From Takifugu bimaculatus (lineage: Eukaryota > Chordata > Actinopteri > Tetraodontiformes > Tetraodontidae): a stretch of DNA of 64,000 bases. The stretch is taken from the NCBI GenBank assembly GCA_004026145.2, contig CP034986.1, positions 345,050-409,049 of the forward strand, read 5' to 3'. The notes beneath the pieces were generated by a model that ran no database searches, was not told where the DNA came from, and saw nothing but the letters and a program-made list of their open reading frames with translations. The translations under genes and the position numbers were made by a program. Shown in pieces: positions 1 to 11,819 of the stretch (positions are counted from its first letter, which is position 1; each line of letters starts with the position of its first letter).

Positions 1-522
1 CATCCATCCACCATCCATCCATCCATCCATCCATCCACAACCTACCCAGCCACAGCCACCACCCAGCCAGCCACGCACTCACCCAGCCAGCCTCCAGCCA
101 GCCATCCATCCACTCACGCACCCAGCCATCCATCCATCCATCCATCCAGCCACACCCATCCATCCACACGCACTCACCCATCCATCCATCCATCCATCCA
201 TCTACCCATCCATCCATCATCCATCCATCCACCCATCCATCCACCCACCCATCCATCCATCCATCCATCCCATCCATCCATCCATCCACCCACCCATCCA
301 CCCACCCATCCATCCATCCATCCACCCATCCACCACCCACCCACCCATCCATCCATCCACCCATCCATCCATCCACACCCATCCATCCATCCATCCATCC
401 ACCCACCCACCCATCCATCCATCCATCCACCCACCCATCCATCCATCCACCCATCCATCCACCACCCACCCATCCATCCATCCATCCACCCATCCATCCA
501 TCCATCCATCCATCCATCCATC
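1..522. repeat. (CATC)n tetranucleotide microsatellite in pde5a intron 8
   Basis: Over 500 nt of imperfect CATC/CCATC units, degrading at the left into CAGC variants. It has no stop codons in several frames, so long WMDGWMDG-type reading frames on the minus strand are artefacts. It lies in the intron after pde5a exon 8. Confidence 0.95.
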
Positions 523-2647
523 CTGCAGAGCTCCTCCCTGGACACGAATGTGCCCGTTTTTTACAGAAACCAACCGTGACACGTGACAAAATTAGACATC
601 TGCTTTTTGTCATCAATGGCTGTGTTGGGAATGGGCCTAGTTTCCACTTCTTCTGATTAAAAGGCCTGTCCAAACAGATGGGAGCTATTTCACCAGAGGA
701 GCTGTCCAACATCCACAACATTCTAAGGATGCAGCTTAAGCTTCAGCGGAGGACACGCGGGGCGTCGGGGGTCAGAAGCTCTCTGCGGCATGAAGAACGG
801 CTTTGGTTGCGGTTCATCTTGTTCGTTGGCTTCAGAGACCTCGTAGCAGCGCTCCCATCTCGCTGCAGAGGGGCCAGGATAATTAATCAGCCTTTATTGG
901 CTTAATCTGGAGCATATTTGCTATTTCAAGACCAACACAGGCAGCTCAGTGTTCAGCAGCAAACAGGCGGTCCGATTCTGCTGCTAAGACGGAGATTAAG
1001 ATTGAATTTTAGATGCTGCGCAGCAACTAGGGTGGCCAGGCCACTCTGGAGACCAGGAGAACGACATGGGGGGGGGGGGGGGGGGTCTCCCCTTAATCAG
1101 ATTAGGGCTTGTTGACTCCTCCTGGCTGGAGTTGATGTCAGAAAGCTTCGCTCTCCTTTCATCTCTACCTTCATATCTTCAAAGACAAACATACCTGAGG
1201 TCTAAAACTGCTTGAAACAGAAAGTCGTGAAGCATTAAGCATAAAACATCCGTCTCCTGTGTCCACTTAAGATTCGGATCTGTTAAACAAACATAAATAA
1301 AAGCGTTCTTTTTCGTTATCTGGTGCTCGAGCACGTGGGGACGGAGTTCGGCCCAGTCGGGACAGGACCGAGTGGAGGGAGGGATAGTATGTTTCATTTG
1401 CCAACCAGAATTTCAATCATAGTTCAACCCAAAATGAAAGCAAAAGCATTTTTGTTGGTTAGCTGACAGAAGATAGCATTAGCCTGTGGGATGACTCATT
1501 TCGGTTATTTAGCAAGGCGCTTATGTGAGAGGATACAGGACACTCAGCGACAGTTTTATGGGCTCGTGAGTGGGGCTGTTGTTACCGTTAGAAACCTACA
1601 CGTGTTCTGAAGCTGTGGCTGTCCGTTAGCTTCTGTCTGTGTTCGTCTTTGTCAGTGTTTTCTCCTGCCCTCCCTGTGTCTGCCCTAACCCTTAGTAACC
1701 TCATGTGTCTCACCTGCATCTACACCCTGTCCATGCTTCCCTTCTCATGTTTTTAAGTCCACTTCCCATTCCTTCTTGTGCCAAACAGTCTTTTGTACAA
1801 GCATCCAGCGCCCCCCCCCCCCCCCCATGTCACGATGGGTTTTATCTAGTTTTTGGATTCGGGTTTGTTTTCCTACCTGGACTGATTTACAGTACGAACT
1901 TGTCAAATAAACGTTTGAACATCCAGAACCGTCTGTTGTTTATTCTGCACTGGAGTCCCGCCCTAACTGGTTCCTGACACTATTCTTGTAATTACTTCCA
2001 TCATGGAGGCTCTTTGCACACAATGCTAAAAACACAGTTTTCATGCACATGATCAAACCATCAAATCTTCACAATCGACTTGATGACGAATTCACAGCGC
2101 AAATGTAGAGAATGTTAACTTGACTCTGACTCTTGGGGTCAGAACGTGAGTCTATTTGACTCTCACCTATATTTAGTGTCTCAGACGTGGCCTGGAGACA
2201 CTTAGACAGGGTCCAGTGATTCGCAACAACCGGACTGTGACCAAGGAGCTGTCAAAGTTGACCGATTCAACAGAACCTCGTTTACGAGAACAGAAACCTG
2301 ATCTGGGATCAACGTTTGAAAGGCGAAGGATTATTTCCAAACCATGTAAGAGGTCAATAAGTGTCTGCCTTGTTACTCCAGACTGGTTTGACTGAATGGA
2401 TACACTGAGGCTCGCGCTATGCTGCTTCACTGCAGCATTTTTTCTTCATCTGTGGGGGAAAAAGACTCTCTGTCCAAATGCCTGGAGCACAAACGTCAGA
2501 GGGGCTTGGAAACCAAGGAAAGGTCATTTACATTCAGGGAAACATTAGCACTAATATGTAGAGGAAACAGCTGGACTATCGCTCAAGGCTAATGTGCAGC
2601 AATTTCAATCGTACTCCAGTTAGGAGTCGAGGGAGTGATCATCTTAC
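523..2647 (-). other. pde5a intron 8 (partial), no coding exon recognised
   Basis: I searched both strands for the next expected GAF-B block and did not find it. Visible content is a G14 run near 1,069, a C14 run near 1,812, and otherwise unremarkable intronic sequence. Confidence 0.6.
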
Positions 2648-5600
2648 CTTTTTGGGACATCCAAGGCTTCCCCCAACTCCTCGTATTCCATGTGAAAGAC
2701 ACTGGAGAAGGAGTTCTGCAAAGAATAAAAGGGTGATAGGCATTCTGGGAATTGATGTGATCTCCTGTGCAAAGCTAACAGGCTCTTAGTTTGGCCAAGA
2801 GCTAGCATCATGCTTTTTTCCTCGCTCTTTTCTGGCGGTTATCTTCCCCTCAACACCTGACCTGCTGCATTCTTAGCACGCTGGTACAGCTCACAGCTCC
2901 ACCACACATCTCCGCACACAACAAAAGGAATGCTGATGTATTAGCTATCGCGGCTCGCCAGAATCAGAGCTTATTTCAGCATTCCAGCTCTCCATTTGCA
3001 AGCTACCCCCTTATAGGGACTTGTTTTCTCTCAACTTGCACTATTTAGACCATTTGGCTATTTTTAAAAGGTGGGGAAAGGATGTTAGAGATGGATGAGG
3101 CTTCTTTGGAAATATTTGCCCCTGTGCCTGTAAGTATAAGCATGCACCTTGAAACGGGGGGATTAGTGTGGCCTGACATTTCTAGGCGAGGGTAATAAAG
3201 CTGTTTGAAACAGAAAAAAGGAGCGGGCCATGTTTTGACATTTACTGCAGTCTCTGGCAGGGTGACGGTTTATAACAGGATGACACAGGACAATGGAATT
3301 TTTTCTTACGTGTAGGAATATTGAAATAAATCAGACTTGTCTTCCTTTTTCTCTTGAAAGGAACTAAAGTCATGTTGTTAATCCACGATCGGACGATTCG
3401 CGTCTTCACATCCGCATTTGAGGAACTACAGAAATCTTTTGAAGCAAACATAAGAAGAAGACGGCGGGCCAGGGGAGCGACCTCCGCTGTTATTCTCCTG
3501 GCGCCAAATCAGCGCTCGGGTTCTTGTACCTGCGCGAGGGCTCAGTCCACCACCGCTCCCGCACGCTCCCTCTGTGGCGTCCTGGTTTCAAACACGTGTG
3601 GTCGAACTCTGATTGAAACTCGTCAGGAGGACAAAGTTCGCCCGGAGGCAAACCAGATGTCAAACTCCTGCGCAACCAAAACACACACACGTGCTCATGT
3701 GCAGCAGCCCTCCACCCTGATGCAGCCTTCAATGCTTCACAGAGCAATTTACAGCACACTCCAACCCCTGAGTGGGTTCCTGAACGAGCCAACACAGAGC
3801 AGAGGTGTTTAAATCAGGACCCGAAGTGTCATTTACAGACAGGAAAGAGCCTGTCCCGGATCACCAAAACACACAGTCGCCCGAGGCCTCCGAGACAAAG
3901 GACAGAGCCGATTCTGACAGCTGTGTATGAACGTACGTCTGGCAGATAAGGATGGGAAAAGCTCCCGGTGACACACAAGACGTTCCAGTGACAACAGAGA
4001 AGACAGGACAGAAAAAAAAGGGAGCAAGAGACAGCCTGCCGGGGACGGCCGCTGCGTCCTCAGAGATGTTTCGCTGTTTTTGTTCATTTGAGGTCAAAGC
4101 TGTTTTACTTTGAGAGCAGATTTAGGACCAGAGCTCTCATCAAAACGGACCTGGGGTGGTTTAAGACGGGCAAATATATAAGACAGAATGAATCAGCACC
4201 TGCTGTTTCAGCCAGGTCGTCCTCAACACAAGCCTGAGTTCACATTAATACTCGTCAAATCGACATATTGTTCTCCTGTGATGAGGTAACGAGTGATGAT
4301 GTCATACGTAAAGATGTCATAGGTGATATGTGAGGTCACAACGACTCAGCATGCCTGAGGATGGAGGTCAGCGAGTGCTGTTACTAAGGAAACGCCAGAA
4401 AACGTCCTCGCCGCATGTCGGCCGGACGGAAATAAGCTTGGAATGTAAATATGCACCTAAGTATAAACCGTGGCGTCCACAGGGGTAATGAGGACCCTGG
4501 AGCAGCGCCGCAGCTGTCTGAACAGCACACGACACACATGCATCACTTTCTGGTCACGGTTGTTGCTAATAAAAGTGTCCCAGTGTCCAAACTGTCCTTA
4601 CAGATGTCACAAACACGTGTGTGTGTGTGTGTGTGTAGCAGCTTAGCAGTTCGTATTAGGTTCTGATGTGTTCTGACATCACTGATCGTAGCATGTAGCA
4701 TGATCGTAGCATCGTAGCATCGTTTTTTTCTGACCATAGAGTCCTCGTCGGCGATGAAGACCGTGCACGCCTGGGCCTGCATGAAGGACAAGATGGTTCC
4801 CGCAAACTTCCGGAGTAAAACCTTCAGGCACTGCTGCTCCTCGAAGATGAGGCTGGCGAGGTCCAACAGCACCTGCGCGTGCACAAAGGCCAAAGGTCGA
4901 CACAGGGCGATGCGTTCGTGTCCGGGAGCGTCCCAGCGTCGGCAAAAACCCACCTGGTTACGTCTGTTTTCCAGCTGGGACGTCTCGTAGAGCTGAGCGT
5001 TGTGGAGGACGATGCCGGAAAAGGCCAAATAGGCGGAGAAATCCTGCGGAGGTCAAGAGGACAACGTCACCAAGGAGACGCCTTCACAGCAGGAGGAAGA
5101 TGGCCGCCGATGTTTTTAGAGAACGCTACAAACCTTTTCGTCCTGGTCAGTGAAGGCAGCGTCATCTCCACTTTTTTTATTGATGGCCTGAGCTACTCCG
5201 ACCACCTGTGGGACAAAGCGTGGATCCGTGAGGGGGACAATCACGTCGAGGAGGCGTGTTTTCGTCTGTCCTCCTTCAGCACCGGTTGTCTGAGGCTTCA
5301 GAACATTAGGCTGGTTCTGGATGCGCGTCTCCGTCGAGCTGAAGAAGCAGCCGCTGCCAACACAGCTGGGCGCTCCATCAGCACGACGAAGAGTCTGATT
5401 GACGCTCCGAGCGTCCTCGCAGTGGAAAGAGTGGAACCTGCTCACCTCGTCTCGGTGGTTCTTGATTGGCAGACACAGGATGCTGTGGGTTTTGTAACCT
5501 GTGATCAGGTCCACCTCGGCGTTAAAGCGGGAGTCCTGCAGAGTCAGAATACACCGAATCAAGCAAATCAGCTCCCCCAAAGCACATTTATCTTCACACA

Positions 5601-6385
5601 GCTCCTCCCTGAAGATGTGAAGATCACGTCTCAAACACCATTTGGCTGCCTCCCTCCCTAAAAAGCCAATGGGGTGATTTGGACCCTGCCGTGAGCAGGG
5701 TCTCCTGGGGACGTTGGGGACGCAGGGGAACCACCAGTCGTTGTGTTTTTGTCTGTTTTTGATTCAATGGCAACTAATACAAAGTCTGGAAGAAAAAGTA
5801 TTTGTGGAAACTGTGAGGAGAAGAATAATGACTTCCATCTGAGTCTGGCCTCGGGACACCAACGAGGACAGATCCAGGGGTGTGACCCACATGCAGACAT
5901 GCACACACGTGCACAAGAATCAAGCACCTGGAGGGGCTAAAGGTCAAGGACAGGTCAGAGGTCACCGCGCTGAAGGGGTCATTACATTCTGGTGATATTC
6001 TGACTGAGAAACAAATATTATTTTACACTAAAACACTTGTCATTCACCATTTTCACAGGTTGTTTCATTTCCTCTTTCAAAAAGAGTCAAAACTGCCCGT
6101 CGACGACACCGACGGGTCTGTACGAGTGTTCTGCCTGTTCATGTCACTGTTGCTGTTCCTCAGGTCATGACCTATCGGTTGTTGATAAAGGCTGAACATA
6201 GGCTCATTTTCACCGTCAGATATTGTAAAGTGCTTTAGAACTGGTTTCAATATTCGCGGCACCTCAGGGAGACATTAAAAGTCTATATCGAAGGATTCGG
6301 GCTTTAATTAATACGTTTCCAGTGAAAGTGAGAGACTGTTTAAAGTTACATCCTAAATTAAGGCTAAAATCAGGCTGTGCTTAGA

Positions 6386-6453
<68 letters not shown>

Positions 6454-9256
6454 AACCCTCCAGAGGAGCATTCTGACCTACTTAGCCTTCTGTCCCACAA
6501 CCCCTCCCACCCCACCTCCTCAGGGTCGGAGCTCTGTCAGCAGAAGGACGTGAATCTGAAAACAAACCTACACACACACACACACGCACACACACACACG
6601 ACGTCAGTGCAGCGCCATGCTCTCACCTCGTAAGCGTTCTTGATGTTGAGCGGCTGTCCTGTGGCAGCTACATGTCCCACAATGCCTTTGTTCCACTCCA
6701 GCCGGATGCAGCTACTGGAGGACTCCTCCACCGTGGATCCCTCGGCCACATCAAACAGGCGGCTGACCAAAAACTTTCGATTGGAGCTGTCCTCGCCGAC
6801 CTGGAACCGCATTCAGACACTGTTCACACAAGCTACAACCTCGCAACAAATGACGCCAGCAGTAAAACCTGGAAATGGGTCAGAGGTGTCTCTCTGCGTA
6901 TTCACACGCGTTACCTTCAAACTAGCTTCGAAACGCAACAAAGCAAACAAATTGTGTTTTCTGTGCTTAAGATGCACGTTTGTCTAGGGCGATCCGTTAG
7001 CTGAACGAGTGGAATGAGCTGGTTACTCCTACCAGGAAGAGCGAGTAGCGGTCTGCAGCGATCAGCTCGTTGATGTGGAGGAAGATCTTGTGGCAGAGTG
7101 CTGTCACATCCAGATGACTCGACACTTCCTTCACCAGCTCCAGCAGCCTCGCGCAGCGATCGCGCCCGCACCAACTACCTGCCTCGTCGCAACCCCCGAC
7201 GTGGACTCCTCCGCCCTCGCCCATCGCTGCAGCCCGCACGGGGACAGTCTCGCGGTCGGCGTCGCTTAGGAACGTCAAAGAACCCTCGGCGTCTTTGACC
7301 ACAATGGGTCTGAGCGGGCGGTCGAATTCCGAAGCTGAGATTTTACGAGTCGGGGTCCCGGGGACGGGGCTGGGGGCTGTGACTGGAGAGGGGCAGAAGT
7401 AGTCCGGCAGGGTGATGGTGGGCGGGGGGGCGGCGGAGGCTGAGGAGACAGCAGAGTCTGCGGAAGACTGCTGGGTCCTGGGATGCTGAGGAGGATTCTC
7501 TTTAGGAGCCGACGGATGGATGGAGTGGACTCGCTCAGCGAACCAGGCGTTGACCATCTCCCTGTTGAAGATTGTAAAAATGTAGTTTAAGGAGCATGAT
7601 ATTAGCCCAAACTGGTCGGTTGGCATCTTTATTCACATAAAAATCTACAAAGATCTCAGAATAACTGATGTCATAACCCTCCACATGACCAAAAGGAAAG
7701 TAGCGCGTTAGCTAGCTTTAGCCTCAGGGGTGTGAACATTTCCAGTGTGGGCTGGTGTTGATTCTTTAGGGAAAATTAGTGATAGTGAATTTGACCTCTA
7801 CATTTAACCACACTATGGGCCAATGGGGGTATTGTGCCGTGCTCAAGGGCACCCAGTCCATGACCCGGTTCAGGATTTGAACCGGCAAGCCTCCAGTTAC
7901 AAAAGTGATGAGTTGCCTAAATTGTGTCTGGTCAACAAACCAGACTCAGCTGGTGTTTTGGGATGTTGTCAGCCAGTCACACGCTCTGTTTCTAACACCA
8001 GGGTATCTAACCGCATGGAGCTTTTCAGGCTCTGGGCAATAAAAGGGGCTGAGTGACAGAAAATGGACAGTTATTGGAGAGCAGCCTGCCAAGCTCCCCA
8101 CAGAGTTGACCCTAATGTATCCAGAGGGGGCGTGGCCAAATCAATACCGCTGTGAGAAATTCTTCTCAGCTGGAGCAGAACAATGGATGAAGTGTCTGAT
8201 CCGCTTACGCCAGAAAGCGTGAACAGCAACCGGCTGGGATAAAAGGTGCCCCACCAACCTGATTCAAATATTGGGTGGGTGGTGATGAGATTGTGGTTGT
8301 CCATTAAAATGATGAAAAAGGAGGGTTGCCATGGTGAGTGGAGTGGATGAAATGATGTGAAGGGGCTCGTTGCTACAACAAACACAGAGCTGGAGCATCC
8401 TGCCGAATAACCCGAGGACAGCGTGTTTTCATCGGAGCCTTTGGCTACTCGTTCAGAGGGTCAGAAATCTCAAAATAATGACATCACCACGATGAAACAC
8501 AATATTTGTCAGCAATATAACAACTCTGCACACAAAAATACTCAAAACGCCACTAAAGCTCATTTATATCATAAAGACAAACACATTTAAATAGGCCCAC
8601 TGCCTTATAAAGCCTTTCATTACTTTTAGTTTTTTTTTTGGGGGGGGGGGGGGGGGGGCGTGGAAACTTTAGCTGAAACAAATTCACCTGAAATCTGTTT
8701 TATTTTATTTTTAGCCTGCACTAAATGATCGCTGTGCGCGGAGCTCTTGGAGCTGCGATTAAGGACACTCACTGGAGGCAGTAAAAGTTAATGATCACAC
8801 CAGTGTGTGAAGTGGCTGCTCCAACCTGTCTGCAGGTAAACTACCTGAGCCGGGCACGCGGATACCAGGCCGGCGCGCGCTAATGGAGAGCTCTGGCTCG
8901 GGTCACACGTGATCAGTGATCGATTGCGCGCCTGGGGAGGTAACAGGATCTTTGCTTTTCAAACAAATCTTAACTAACAGGGGGGGATTAAGTGCCCCCT
9001 GATTGGCTATAGGGGCTGCGCGCGCGCCCCTACGCCCTCTCACACACACACGCACACGCGCACACGCAGAGATCCCCCTGAAGGCTGCGCTCACGCTCAC
9101 CAGACCGTGCGTAAACGGAGTAAATGGGGTCGACTGCGCCCCCCCATCCTTCTTTTACCTTGACGCCTTCCTGATAAAATAGGAGCGCGTGAACTCCAAG
9201 TGGTCGTCCAGCCACGCTTCCATCCTCTCGCTTTCCGGGTAGCAACAGTCCTCCAT
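2648..9256 (-). CDS. pde5a: cGMP-specific 3',5'-cyclic phosphodiesterase 5A, N-terminal part (exons 1-8; continues off the left edge)
   Basis: PDE5 hydrolyses cytosolic cGMP; cGMP binding to GAF-A and kinase phosphorylation activate it. Coding exons, in order: 9159-9256, 7033-7561, 6627-6800, 5446-5535, 5134-5205, 4954-5043, 4735-4872, 2648-2715. All junctions keep phase and give about 420 codons, ending mid-codon. The N-terminus is short and PDE5A1-like (EAWLDDH...EMVNAWFAERVHSI). A proline/serine-rich stretch precedes the kinase site RKISASEF (Ser about 108). GAF-A spans roughly residues 165-325, with the NKXnFXnDE signature at about 306-320. GAF-B begins near 350 (LLDLASLIFEEQQ) and exon 8 carries NSFSSVFHMEYEEL. 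The rest of GAF-B and the metal-binding catalytic domain are not in the window. The exon 7 donor (gtcaga) is the weakest junction but is supported by phase and by the fit of exon 8. Whether this is the aa or ab teleost copy cannot be told. Confidence 0.95.
2716..4734 (-). other. pde5a intron 7
   Basis: A 2.0-kb intron between two confidently placed GAF-B exons. It contains a short (TG)n at about 4,616-4,636. Open frames here (for example around 3,354-3,812 on both strands) have no recognisable domain and overlap one another. Confidence 0.75.
6390..6451. repeat. (GT)n microsatellite, pde5a intron 3
   Basis: About 31 GT dinucleotides, followed at 6,571-6,600 by a shorter (CA)n just before pde5a exon 3's donor side. 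Confidence 0.95.
7562..9158 (-). other. pde5a intron 1
   Basis: A 1.6-kb intron between the N-terminal exon and the large exon 2. It contains a dispersed repeat at about 7,800-7,915, an AT-rich block near 8,480-8,640, a T/G homopolymer junction at 8,630-8,658 and a GC-rich, CpG-rich end next to exon 1. No coding exon seen. Confidence 0.7.
7800..7915 (+). repeat. Teleost-type dispersed repeat
   Basis: Contains GTGCTCAAGGGCACC and a GGATTTGAACCGGCAAGCCT block like interspersed repeats I have seen in many fish loci. The element family was not assigned. A related-looking but distinct GTACCTCGGCAGTGTTCTGG repeat occurs at about 26,380-26,520. Confidence 0.45.
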
Positions 9257-9310
9257 GGTGCAAACGGCGACGACGCTCTCTCCCACCCTCAGCTCCGGTT
9301 ACCGTCTACA

Positions 9311-9316
9311 TTTATA
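9311..9316 (-). promoter_or_regulatory. Candidate TATA box of pde5a
   Basis: TATAAA on the minus strand, about 55 nt upstream of the pde5a start codon, with GC-rich (CCCGCC)-type sequence further upstream at about 9,350-9,420. If used, the 5' UTR would be only about 25 nt. A second AT-rich element (TATAAT) lies at about 9,435. The position is plausible, but the function is inferred. Confidence 0.35.
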
Positions 9317-10722
9317 CACGCAGGAGCGGAAAAAGTGTCCGGACGCACAGGCAGGCGGGCGGGCGGGCGGGCAGGGTACGCTCGGACAGCAGGTCGGGAG
9401 GGGGGCGGATCACAGGCGTTCGGCCGGCGCGCACCGATTATAAAGAAGTGACTGTGCGCTTCCTAGTTGGTGAAGCGAATGAGAGACAGAGAGAGAGAGA
9501 GATAGACAGAGAGACAGACAGACAGACAGAGAGCGAGCAAGGGGGGGGGGGGGGGGACTCGCTTTCCACCCTATAGAACAATCTAAAGAACCATCCAAAC
9601 ATCTCTGGTAAGGATGCATTGGGGGATTAAATAAATGTGTATTCACGTGACCAAAGAATGACTTCAGTTATCTGTGCTGATGATTATTGCGTAACCAGTT
9701 ATGAGGACCATAAACTGAGGACCACGCATCCATAAACGCAGCAACATTCATCAGTTAAACAAACATGATGACATCATGAAGCCCGGTCACAGGAACAGGT
9801 TTGGGTCCGAGGAGACCCGGACAGGCTGAGTGGGACCAGTTCAACTGGCAGCCGTGGTGAGTTCTGGGTGGAGATGAGATTTCCCATCATGCAGCTGTGC
9901 GAACTCATACATATTCTAATATATGGAGATAAACACTTGTTTACTTCATCTCAGGCTCTCCGGACGGACTAATGAAGTGAGAAAAGTGAATTTAAAGGCA
10001 CATTTTATTCCCGAGAGGAGCTCCGAACCTGCTTTAGCTGCAGATTCAGACTGGGATTGTCTCATTGACCCTCCCTGCCACCACCCCCGCCCAAGCTGGA
10101 CACTGGCCCCCATCGGTGTTACCTTACCAGCAGATGGTAGTTGATCATCCCAACAACATCCCCAACCCCCACCGAGCCTGATGGCGAGCGTACACCTCGG
10201 ATCTATACATCCCGTCCACGCGTGCGCGGATCCCGGGGTTCAGCCTGCGTGACCTTCCTGATGGAGCTCCACTGGAGCCACAGATATTCTGAGCGGGCTG
10301 GTTTGGCAACAGGATCCTGCACTTGTTTAGAACCAGCAGGCTGCAAAAGTCGAGGCCGAAGGTTCTCTGGCAGGCCGCTCCACAACACTAACACAGTGTA
10401 CTTAACAATGAAAATGTTAGCATACCGATTACCATGGCATGCTAATATTTGCAAAGTAGCGTCAAACACAAAGCCCAGTTGAGGCTGTGTAAAAGGTCTG
10501 GGGAATTCCACCTGGAGAACCGGCTCAAAAACACTTGAGCGGGACGTAAAGTCCTGCAGTGATCAACTTTCTGTCGATTCAGAGTTGGAAATGTAGCATA
10601 TTTATTTATCCCTTATTTCTCTGGGAACTCCCTTCAGGTTAAACCAGCATAGTCAGGGCGCCATTATAAACTACAGAGGTAGGCTTAGAACGGAGGACAT
10701 CAATGCAGACCCATGGTCCCCT

Positions 10723-10875
10723 CAGAGACACATGGACCTCTCAGAGACACATGGACTTCTCAGAGACACATGGTCCTCTCAGAGACACATGGACGTCTCA
10801 GAGATGCATGGTCCTCCCAGAGACACATGGACATCTCAGAGACACATGGTCCTCTCAGAGACATATGGACGTCTC
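10723..10875. repeat. 19-bp minisatellite, 8 copies
   Basis: Eight consecutive variants of CAGAGACACATGGACCTCT. Units differ mainly in the last five positions. Confidence 0.95.
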
Positions 10876-11256
10876 AGGCCGGATGGGAGACAGATGTAAG
10901 AGAACCATTGGGACATGTAATTAAGAGAGTTTATAATTCTCCAGGAACGCTAAAAGCAGGCAGCTGAAGGTTATTCCATGACCAGCGAGCAGACCTGGAA
11001 AAGCTGTCACCTGGTGGATTCAAGAGGAGCGCCTCAGCTACGCTCCAATCTGTAGGAACATACGGTCGATCTATAGGACACTAGATGCGTTGGTGCAAAC
11101 TAGTACACAGACGTGATCTCCGACAGGGACAGCAGAGAAGCACAAAGTATAAACAGTCCTCTGCACACCCCTGATTGGTCAGAGACATTGAGTGTCCATT
11201 CTTAGCACCCCCCCCCCCCCCTTAGTGGTACATTTATTTTACATATATTACACATC

Positions 11257-11582
11257 TCCCTCTCCTGTCTCCCTCTCCTGTCTCCCTCTCCTGTCCCCCT
11301 CTGCTGTCTCCCTCTGCTGTCCCCCTCTGCTGTCTCCCTCTGTTGTCCCCCTCTGCTGTCTCCCTCTCCTGTGTCTATCTCCTGTCTCCATCTCCTGTCT
11401 CCCTCTCCTGTCTCCCTCTCCTGTTCCCCTCTGTTGTCCCCCTCTGCTGTCTCCCTCTGCTGTCTCCCTCTCCTGTTCCCCTCTGTTGTCCCCCTCTGCT
11501 GTCTCCCTCTGCTGTCTCCCTCTCCTGTGTCTATCTCCTGTCTCCATCTCCTGTCTCCCTCTGTTGTCTCCCTCTCCTGTTC
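11257..11582. repeat. 13-bp pyrimidine minisatellite, about 25 copies
   Basis: Units are variants of CTCCCTCTCCTGT. The block containing GTGTCTATCTCCTGTCTCCA recurs after 156 nt (12 units), so there is a higher-order duplication. The strand is strongly asymmetric (C+T on plus). Confidence 0.95.
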
Positions 11583-11819
11583 TAAGCTGAGACACCATCT
11601 TCTTCTAGCTTTATGTAAATAGTCTCCTCACTTATAGTCTACTGTATTTAATGTACATACCCATCACACAACAACCTGTAAATCATTGTAAAGTACTGTA
11701 ACATTATATTATTACATTATTATTATATGTGCACATAACGTGTTTATTACTCATTATTGTATCTGCACTTCTGGTTAGATGCTAAACTGCATTTTGTTGC
11801 TCTCTACCTGCCAACATTA

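Noticed and set aside
174..582. 120-codon WMDGWMDG-type frames on the minus strand
   Set aside because: Pure translation of the (CATC)n microsatellite in a pde5a intron.
3354..3812. 152-codon plus-strand frame
   Set aside because: Lies inside pde5a intron 7, overlaps another open frame on the other strand, and has no recognisable domain.
4879..5661. 260-codon plus-strand frame
   Set aside because: Shadow of pde5a GAF-A/GAF-B exons 4-6 on the minus strand.
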